Shown piece after piece: positions 56,737-64,000 of a DNA stretch of 64,000 nucleotides; position 1 is the stretch's first letter; each line of letters begins with the position of its first letter. This stretch comes from Hemileia vastatrix (lineage: Eukaryota; Basidiomycota; Pucciniomycetes; Pucciniales; Zaghouaniaceae), in assembly GCA_030280995.1 (NCBI GenBank), contig JASXTE010000002.1, positions 32,006,683 through 32,070,682 on the forward strand. The letters are read 5' to 3'. The translations under genes and the position numbers were made by a program. The notes beneath the pieces were generated by a model that searched no databases, had not been told where the DNA came from, and was given only the letters and a program-made list of their open reading frames with translations.

Positions 56737-57468
56737 AGTCCTCCAAGACTTTAAACTGGCTACTGTTCAAGACGTTCTTTAAGGTTTTTTTATACGAATT
56801 TTGGAGCTTTTAGTCCTCCAAGACTTTAAACTGGCTACTGTTCAAGACGTTCTTTAAGGTTTTTTTTTATATACGTATTTTGGATCTGTTAGTCCTCCAA
56901 GACTTTAAACTGGCTAATTTTCAAGACTATCGTTAAAATTTTTTTATTGGATTTGTTAGGTCCACCAAGACCTTAAACTGGAGTGTTATCCAATGTTAGG
57001 TCCACCAAGACCCTAAACTGGACTATTATCAAGCTGTTGGGTCCACCATGACCTTAAACTGGATTTCTTATCGATCAAATGTTTGGTCCACCATGACTTT
57101 AAACTGGTAGTTCATTCATTGTTTTAGTCCACTATGACTTTAAACTGGAAAATTAATATCTGCAGGATAATTCAACATTCATTGGACCACTATGGCCTTA
57201 TACTGGATTACTTGTCGATCAAATGTTTGGTCCACTATGACATTAAACTGGATTATCAAATTTATTCAATCTTTGGTCAAGCCTAGGCCTTACTTAGGAA
57301 TATATCAAGATATTTATGCACTTAAACGATCTTCGGTCCACCAAGACCATAAACTGGCAATTGATTATATGTTTGGTCCACCAAGACTTTAAACTGGAAT
57401 GTCAATCTTGTTTGGATAACTCAATTAAATCTTTTAATTTATCACTGTCCACTAAGACTCTAAACTGG
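56737..57468 (+). repeat. Array of 13 stem-loop motifs (non-coding)
   Basis: Copies start at 56737, 56812, 56891, 56959, 56999, 57040, 57085, 57126, 57184, 57229, 57335, 57375 and 57446. Consensus: (A/G)GTC, loop CACCAA or CTCCAA or CACTAT, GAC(T/C), then TTAAACTGG. The first three lie in about 78-bp repeats (GCTACTGTTCAAGACG). Spacing is irregular, 40-106 bp. Another degenerate copy may lie near 57275. Confidence 0.85.
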
Positions 57469-59215
57469 TTATTCAATTATTTCTGGAATTGGGTGCTGAT
57501 AGCTTTAGGAGGTTAAAATTTTAGGTGGTGATGATGCTAATGAAAGCATAATGGTTAATTAGGTGAAATTTGTGGCGCTTTAACATGGTCTAAAGTTGAA
57601 ATTATTATTGGAAGCCTGGCAAAAGTATTTTATGGGTTTGCTGTATAGAAAAGTTTGAAAATTGTGATGAAGGAATCAGAAGTTAGGATGGTAGTTGGAT
57701 TTTAGGGAATGATTTTTTAGTGCCTCAGTGTTAGGCCATTTTTGGTGTGAAGCTTGGAGGACCTTATGGCGAGATTGGAATCATAGAATTCGGCTCAGTG
57801 GGGGGCCCTATGAGGTTGGAATCAGGAGTATTCGGCTCATAGGAAGATCCACTCTCTCAATTCTGTGACAAGAAGGAAGACTGGTTAATGGGAGTCTGAA
57901 GGGATTCAAACCTTGCTCTCGTAGTGGAATCATCACAAGATTTATATTATATTATTTTATGTTATATCAAGCCAGAGAAGGAGAAACAACTTTTTTATTA
58001 TAAAGAATTAAAAGAAGACCAGCTAAAACAAATTTATCAAATTATTTTATTAGAAAAGATAATTCTTTTGGAATTGTTCGACCATTTATGCAAAGTTTTA
58101 AGAATGGGGACATTCTCGATTGGAGGGAGGATGTGGTAGCCTAAAGTTTAGTATGGCACCTAAGTACGTAAATGGAGTTATTACGGCGTGCAAGATTGGC
58201 GTTATTATTTTTTATATAAGGGTTTTATTTAATTTATTGGAGTTTAAAATATGAAGAAATTGGTCACGAGCAAATGCCTACACAAATACAATTTATTTTA
58301 CGGAGAAAACTTATTTTTACGGTCTGAAAAATTTATAAGTATCAAGTCAAGTCACTCAAGAACCTTGGGAAATTTTCCCAGAATTTTTACTATTTTTCTT
58401 ATATTTTTAAATGAATTTTAAAGTTTTATAGAAATATTTACGTTTTCAAAAATTACTTAACTTTGATGAATTTTCACGGGGTAATTAGAGCTGCGCAGAC
58501 TACGAAAATTAGTTTGGTATGTAAAGGGGAAGTAGCTCTATTATGTGTAATTTTTCTAGATTTTTTATTATAGTTTTAAGGTTCTAATTGAGTCTGGAAG
58601 TCTGGACAGACTCCGTACGGGCTCCGGATTGACTCTGGAAGAGCTCTGGAGGGGAAAACTTAGGCACGTGACTAGGAATACTTAAGCGCTTCTCAAACTA
58701 GAAATTGAGAGGGGGGGACACATCATACAGCTTAATCATTAACTACCACGGTCTCATTTTTTATTACTCAACAAATTAAATAAATTTGTAATACCCTTAT
58801 AACTTTATATTTTATATATAACATTTTAGAAATACTACTCAACAATTTAAATCACACTTCATACAGGGTATCTTTAGAAAGGTCTTCATCGCTGGGACTT
58901 GATTATTGCTGTCTCATAAAAATTCAAATTATTATAAAAACATAAAAGTCAATCTTTTCAGATCTTTCACTGGTACACCTTAATTGTTGTTATCAGTATT
59001 TCTTTATCAACAGCCACTTTCTTTAAATCTCAATAAGCGTTAATTATTTTAGGGTTTCATTATTTTTATCAATCAGATCCAAGTAGACTGGTTAGCTTAT
59101 TGATTTAGAATTCCCATTTTGTTATTTTTATTGGAAGGACGGGGTTTTCAGCTAAATCCACATATCTCCTCCGGATTCTGCTTACAGCAAGGCGACTGTA
59201 AGAGTTTACCTTACC
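57469..59215. other. Unassigned region between elements 4 and 5
   Basis: Holds a direct repeat (GAGATTGGAATCATAGAATTCGG-like at about 57772 and GAGGTTGGAATCAGGAGTATTCGG-like at about 57813, each followed by CTCA). 58200-58900 is AT-rich. Short ORFs (for example 57924-58139) have no recognisable content. No gene is supported. Confidence 0.5.
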
Positions 59216-59807
59216 ATACCGCCTCAACCCAACCAGACAAATCATCCCTGGCAACAATCAATTATTCATACCTGCCCTCTTTAATATGGAAAGCATCCAG
59301 ACTGACTCTTCCAAACACATTTGTTTCTCCAGTAGTACGGACAACCTCTTTAGGTTTCAAGTGACTTCTTCTTTGAAATTCTTCACAAGATTGAACCCAA
59401 CCCTGTACAGCCAACTTCATACCTGGCCCCAAAAATCTATCTGCTACACTTCTATAAGTCTCTCCAAAGCCTCTATGACCAAGGTCTTCATGCAAAGACT
59501 TAAACAACAACTCTTGAACCTTATTGTGAGTCATCACTACTTGAGGATTTGGATGCCTCCTCCTCATCAACCTCCTTCCTGACACATAGAAGCCAGGACT
59601 CTTCTTCTTTATTTCTACCCAAGTATCATCATCATAAATTTCTGGGCTCTCAAAGGTTATCAGATATTCAACCATAATAAAATAAAACCCAGTCAGACCC
59701 CAGTTCTCATCTTCAAAATACAAAAAAACAACATCCAAGGGTACAACCTTTTCATCAAAATCTCTAGTGTACACATGAGCAACAGGACCAGCCCATCCAG
59801 GACACAA
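59216..59807 (-). pseudogene. Integrase N-terminal part of element 5, truncated
   Basis: Contains the pre-integrase region (DFDEKVVPLDVVFLYFED), SGRRLMRRRHPNPQV, the zinc domain HEDLGHRGFGET...SCEEFQRRS (the last Cys of element 4 is Phe here) and SLDAFHIKEG with the first catalytic Asp. A stop at 59262 and loss of similarity after ARDDLSGW (about 59216) remove the rest of the core. Confidence 0.85.
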
Positions 59808-59965
59808 ATCCCTGAATGTTGTTACATCCTTTTCCTTCCACTGAATTATAAGAGAATTCAGTTCAACGACAAAAACACCATTATTTAATTTTAAGCAATC
59901 CCAAACAACAGCCCTATCTTCATCAAAAAAAACATCCTGATCACCAGAATCAAGATCAGAACCAG

Positions 59966-60096
59966 CCAGTATAACATCTTGGTGGAGGAGAGAACAATCT
60001 TCCAGTTTATCCTAATGGGGGAGGAAAGAACAATCATCCAGTTTAGCCTCATGGGGGAGGAAAGAAAAATCATCCAATTTAGCCTCATGAGGTAGG
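59966..60096 (-). repeat. Four copies of the stem-loop motif in element 5
   Basis: On the minus strand at 59966-59988, 60002-60024, 60038-60060 and 60074-60096. The third has a perfect CCTC/GAGG stem with loop CCCCAT and CTAAACTGG. The others have one or more mismatches. They encode LPHEAKLDD repeats in frame 60012-60341. Confidence 0.8.
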
Positions 60097-60684
60097 AGAG
60101 AAAAATGTTCAGAAACCTTTGTGCTGGCCCAAACCACTGGGACATCTTCATCAAATTCTTCAGGGTCTGAATCTTCATCCATGAGTGGTCTCCTTGATAA
60201 TCCATCTGGCATTGTAAAAGTTATTCCAGGTTTGTGTACCAGGTAAAAAGAAAAATGCTGAATAAATGCCACCCACCTTGTCATTGGAGCATCTGGTAGA
60301 CTAGGTTTGTTGATAATTTGAACCAGAGATTTCACATCCACATGCAGCTCAAAATTCTACCCCCACAAAATAGTTTGCAGCTTCTTCAAAAAAGTTTCTA
60401 CACCACACAATTCCAACTTAGGTTGAGAAAATCTAGATTGAACCTCATTAAACACCATTCACTCATACCTTACTGGTTATGACCCTTCCAGAATTATCTT
60501 CCTGAGACAACACAGCACCAGCAGCAATATAACTTGAGTCCACTTCCAGATAAATTTTTCCAGCACCTACTCCATAATCCAACTTATGAAGAATAATATC
60601 TTCACCTACCACCTGTTTCAACTTCTGTAAGGGCTTTTCACACTCTTCAGACCATTCCCACCCTGCATCTTTCCTGTTCAACAT
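60012..60684 (-). pseudogene. RNase H and tether of element 5
   Basis: 60463-60684 holds the connection domain and LEVDSSYIAAGAVLSQ, matching AVDSSQVAAGAVLSQ of element 4. 60012-60341 holds MDVKSLVQIINKPSLPDAP, TRWVAFIQHFSF and PDGLSRRP, then an acidic stretch and the LPHEAKL repeats. The two are in different frames. Confidence 0.85.
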
Positions 60685-60784
60685 TCATAAAGGTGAATCC
60701 AGAAAAAAAATCTATAATATAAATTCTGAGGTACACACAAACCCCAAAAAATTTCCTGACTTCAGTAGTATTTTTAGGCCTTGG

Positions 60785-61935
60785 TCATGACTGAATTTTA
60801 TTGAATTTCTTTTTTTCCATTATCCTTTCTTCCTTACATACAACATGACCCATATTTTCCAGAGCAGGAACACAACAACAAAAATTTGACCCAGAAATGG
60901 TCAAACCAGCCTCTTCAATCCTAAAAAATACTCTCTCTAAAGTAATTGCATATTCCCAAACAAATCTCCTTATACCAGGGTTCTCCTTCAGCAACTCATT
61001 TCCATTATCAGTGGAGTGTCCTTTTATTCCACCATCATCAATAAAAAATAAGCATGAGTAGGAACCTCATCCTGTAAAGTCCAAGCCATTTGTGCTTGAT
61101 ATACTGCTACCAAATTAGGTGCTCCTTGAGGCAACCTAGTGAGCTGAAATCTTCCCAGACGAGTATCAAATGTTGTAAGTGGCTGTGAATTGCTGTGAAG
61201 TTCCCTTTCATCATAACCACTCATAATATCACCCAAACTATAAGACACCCTTTCAGCAAAAGCTTCCACAAAGTCTTCCACACTTAGTTGCATTCCCATA
61301 TCTTTTATTGGGACTCTATTCAACGCCCTAAGATCATGCACCACCCTCAGCTTCCCATTCTTCTTCTTTACACAGAACACCGGACTTGAGTAACTAGATG
61401 TTGATTTTTTGTATAAACCAGTCCTGACTCTATCCCAAAAAATCTCTATAAAATCATCCCTAATAGTAGCTGGAATTGGAATAGGTTTGATTTTCCAAGG
61501 TTCATGACAAACCACAGGAATTAAGTTATGTTCACCATAAGAGTATTTCAAAACAACCCTTTCCTCTTCAAAAAGTTCCACCAATTTCTCCCTGAGCACA
61601 ATAACATGCAACAAAAACTTCTTTTCCCCATCAGACAACCACCCATCAGGACCAAAATTAACAATTGTCAACCTTTCCACAGTCACCCAAGCTGTTTCCA
61701 AAAAATCAGAAGGATTCTTCACCAGAGGAATACAGTACAGATCTCTTGACCACGGAAGTCTCTTCAAAGGAGGATTCAAAAATACTGGAATAGGCTCATT
61801 GAAAGGCCTAATCTTATGCGCTACCTTCTTATACTTTTCAGCTCCGCCTTCAACTTGAGGGATCTTCAGGACGTCTTCACCGCGAGACCTGGAACAAAAA
61901 ACAAGGCTTTCCCCATTTCTCACATGTGTAGCCAA
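60785..61935 (-). pseudogene. Reverse transcriptase of element 5
   Basis: 61024-61935 carries VVCHEPWKIKPIPIP, KKKNGKLRVVHDLRALN, LGDIMSGYDERELH and FQLTRLPQGAPNLVAVYQ. The catalytic FIDDGG box follows in a shifted frame near 61035. 60785-60994 carries WEYAITLERVFFRIEEAGLTISG, including the Trp that is a stop in element 4. Confidence 0.85.
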
Positions 61936-62679
61936 ATTGGGGGGACTTAATTTTAGACCCCAATCTCACCACTCCAAAACTTTTCCACAATTCCAAATCT
62001 TCATTCTCACTTCCATCATGTAAATCTTCAAATATTGATTCATCTTCTGAATCACATCTTCTAAAATTGTGCAGTTTATGCTCATGCCGGAGGCTCAAAA
62101 ATTTATCTTGATGATCTTCTTTCTTCAAAAGCTTATGTAGTTTAACCTCATGATGGATGCCCAAAATTTGATCTTTCTGATCTTCACAAAAATAATTCTT
62201 TTCTTCTTTTTTGATTATCTTCATATTTTTTTCTTGATTTTCTTCAGTTATCTTAGAATTTTTCTTTTCTTTTCTTGAGTTTTCTTCCACCCTACAAAAA
62301 TAACCAGGGGTTTCCCCAATGCTCACATGCGTGGCCAAGGTAATGTTTTTGAAAGGTGTAGAAGAAACCCTAGTGGTGCACAATTAGGAGGACTTTCTTT
62401 TAGACGCCAATCTCACCACTCCACAGCTTTTCAGCATATCTTTCAATAAAGATATATAACCAATCTTTTTTTTGAACTTTAATTAAAAATAATTTAAAAT
62501 CTTGAGAGAGAACAGATACTTGACAAAAAACAAGAAGAATACTTGCAGAGAAGAGAAAAATTAAAAAGAGAAAGTTGAAAATCCACTTGGTATATCTCCA
62601 AGGGAGCTGACCTACTACAACCTGGGATTTCCTTATCTTGGGGAGAGGTAGTAGCACTAGGGAGATCAGCCCTCATCAC
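61877..62679 (-). pseudogene. Spacer between protease and reverse transcriptase of element 5
   Basis: Lysine/glutamate-rich frame 61877-62383 contains GIHHEVKLHKLL and LRHEHKLHNF, encoded by motif copies at 62138-62160 and 62071-62093. 62494-62679 contains SPQDKEIPGCSRSAPLEIYQVD, matching SPQDEIPDCNRSAHLEIIQVD of element 4. A sequence near 61910-61980 (CTTTCCCCATT, CACATG, CCAATCTCACCACTCCA) is repeated near 62305-62430. Confidence 0.65.
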
Positions 62680-63239
62680 TCTAAAAAAGACAGACTCTCA
62701 CTAGAGCCTGAGCCACACTCCAACAAACCAGAGGTGGAACCCACTTCTTTTCTTCTCCCACAACAATCCATGCACTGGCACATTGAAGACAAGCCAGGCC
62801 TGGTCTCCCAACCATAATCTCCTGTAGATGACAGCCTCATGTGAAGTCTTCTTTCATCTTCACTAGTCAACTCCAAACTGGTTCCTATATCAAACTGATA
62901 ACCAATTCTTGCCTGGAAATCCATCAAGAATGGTCCACCCAAAACAGCTTTTACATTAACTTTGGAAATGTAAAAATGAACCTTCCCTGAGGCTCCACAA
63001 ACATTCAGCTTCACAAATTTGGCTGTCCCAATTAAATCAGTGACATGGCCACCAATCCCTGATAAATTTCCACCAATTTCTGTCTTGATGGGGAGGCCCA
63101 GATTAGTAGCCTCAAACATTAAAATTAGGTTAATCTGAGAACCTGAATCAACCAATGCCCTGGCTTTCCTGCCATTCAGAGTGACATTGACATAACCCAG
63201 AGGTGCAGAAAAATAAGTCTCCAACCCCTCACCAAACAT
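62676..63239 (-). CDS. Aspartic protease region of element 5
   Basis: An open 187-aa frame. NVTLNGRKARALVDSGSQINLI is the retropepsin active-site loop (D-S-G-S). GLPIKTEIGGNLSGIGGHV and VKAVLGGPFLMDFQARIGYQ follow in the order of the Ty3-type protease (flap and ILG-like strand). It ends in a Cys/Gly/Ser-rich tail (CQCMDCCGRRK). It would mature the polyprotein. The only seemingly intact domain of element 5. Confidence 0.7.
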   Translation of the reverse strand: MFGEGLETYFSAPLGYVNVTLNGRKARALVDSGSQINLILMFEATNLGLPIKTEIGGNLSGIGGHVTDLIGTAKFVKLNVCGASGKVHFYISKVNVKAVLGGPFLMDFQARIGYQFDIGTSLELTSEDERRLHMRLSSTGDYGWETRPGLSSMCQCMDCCGRRKEVGSTSGLLECGSGSSESLSFLE

Positions 63240-63292
63240 CTCAGCAGAATCACAAATTTATTCCACCTCCCCAGAGGAAATCTTTCTCCTGG

Positions 63293-64000
63293 TCAATATT
63301 TTTTTTGTCTATGAGCCAACCCAGGACTGATAGCATAAAATTCCCCATAAGAAATGGAAACCTGACCCTGATTCATCCTTTCTAGAACAGAGTCCATAAC
63401 ATTAGATTGGCCAGAACCTACTGGCATCTCAAAGTGAGACATTGGCTTCACTACCTTGGTCCTAGAAGATTCTTGAGGGCCAGAACCACCAACATATTTA
63501 CCATCAACAGGAATCAAACCAGATCCCTCACCAGAACCTCTAACTCCAGCAGGCTTTGCTAATGAAGCCAAAGGGAGATCCTCCTCAGAGTCAGAATCAA
63601 AATTCATAGCCATTGGCTCACCATTCATGTCCAATTCACCAAAACTAGGGAGGCCCATATCAGCAATCCCCTTCTTCATCTTGTATAGCTCCTCTTTGCT
63701 GTACTTCTTCCTAACTGCACTCAGCTTAGGATCCACCTTTGAAGCCTTAGGCCTTGGTTAAGCCTGAGAACTGCTCTTAGGCCTTCCCACCTTTCCCACT
63801 TCTACACCATAAACACCAGCCAAGCATTCACCACTTGACTGTCCACCACAAGAATACAACTCCAATCCAGAAAAGGAAGTAGAGACAGAGACCTTATTAA
63901 CCTCCTTCCCTTTTCCCTTGACATCATCATCTTCCTTACCAGAAGACTTCTCCTGATCAGGAATCTCCTCAAACCTTGGCCTCCTCTGATTGAGACAACT
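63293..64000 (-). pseudogene. Gag C-terminal region of element 5, continues past the window
   Basis: Frame 63293-63736 has charged KYSKEELYKMKKGIADMGLP, an acidic DSDSEEDLP stretch and a Gly/Ser-rich segment ending LAHRQKKY. Upstream (63740-64000) another frame has an acidic-basic linker with SSSYSCGGQ-like sequence and a stop near 63760. No zinc knuckle is seen in this part. Confidence 0.5.

Larger units (their letters stand above)
51209..57468 (+). mobile_element. Element 4: Ty3/gypsy retrotransposon with nearly open pol and a repeat-rich 3' part
   Basis: Consists of a pre-pol region, the pol frame 51263-55486, a 3' region with repeats (55486-55703), a candidate polypurine/LTR junction GTGTGGGGGTAAT then TGATGGGC (about 55920-55935), and a long array at 56737-57468. 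LTR pairs were not resolved. It is related to element 5 across pol. More than 25 copies of a stem-loop-like motif occur in its sense strand. Confidence 0.7.
59216..64000 (-). mobile_element. Element 5: degraded relative of element 4, runs off the window
   Basis: On the minus strand, from the right edge: gag, protease, spacer, reverse transcriptase, RNase H and an integrase that ends after its first catalytic region near 59216. Similarity to element 4 covers the spacer, RT, RNase H and integrase start. Neither LTR is visible. Frameshifts and stops throughout. Confidence 0.85.

Noticed and set aside
56737..57468. CRISPR-like array
   Set aside because: Repeats are imperfect, spacers vary from about 17 to 83 nt, and the context is a eukaryotic retrotransposon without cas genes.
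57924..58139. 71-aa ORF MESSQDLYYIILCYI
   Set aside because: Isolated, no motif, in AT-rich DNA. Length is within chance expectation.

Overview
This window looks like a repeat-dense, AT-rich chromosome segment of a filamentous fungus, most likely a basidiomycete and possibly a rust (Pucciniales). The evidence is short GT-AG introns, fungal-type Ty3/gypsy polyproteins with chromodomains, a HARBI1-like transposase paired with a Myb/SANT-like protein, and a TET/JBP-like dioxygenase ORF. The organism call is inference from protein style recalled from memory; no database was searched. I see no ordinary host gene, rRNA, tRNA or CRISPR array. Essentially every interpretable ORF belongs to a mobile element, and most are broken.

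Layout. 1-1.4 kb: AT-rich DNA and a solo LTR (308-1402) flanked by ACGT. 1.9-17.1 kb: two related Ty3/gypsy elements, nested. Element 1 (2300-10794, minus strand, 792-bp LTRs, target duplication ATAAT) sits inside the 5' leader of element 2 (1879-2299 plus 10800-17060 onward, plus strand). 18.2-27.5 kb: element 3, a decayed chromovirus on the minus strand (18203-27472), with a plus-strand two-exon-like accessory ORF between its chromodomain and 3' LTR, and a 0.7-kb insertion in its 5' LTR. 27.5-32 kb: a Harbinger end fragment (relic D), a small MITE and AT-rich DNA. 32.0-38.3 kb: Harbinger element A. 38.3-40.7 kb: gag, primer-binding site and LTR of another retroelement. 40.8-47.3 kb: Harbinger relic C, split by Harbinger element B (41601-47098, opposite orientation to A). 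47.3-51.2 kb: AT-rich DNA with CACTA-like MITE pieces and an LTR-like fragment. 51.2-57.5 kb: element 4, a Ty3/gypsy element whose pol is almost open, followed by a repeat array. 57.5-59.2 kb: unassigned. 59.2-64 kb: element 5, a degraded relative of element 4 on the minus strand, running off the window.

How the genes fit together. The Harbinger copies share a three-gene layout: DDE transposase and TET/JBP-like oxygenase on one strand, and a convergent Myb/SANT plus coiled-coil gene on the other, meeting at a tandem repeat block that contains GGGGGTATTGCC, similar to the terminal GGGGGTATC. A has a nearly complete transposase (one stop) but a broken oxygenase. B has an open oxygenase frame but has lost the catalytic half of its transposase. 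Elements 4 and 5 carry, in coding and non-coding parts alike, more than 30 copies of a short motif: a 4-bp stem, a 6-nt loop, a 4-bp stem, then (T/A)TAAACTG. The stem changes in a base-pair-preserving way between copies. The oxygenase-carrying Harbinger element and this covarying motif are the two strongest candidates for something undescribed.
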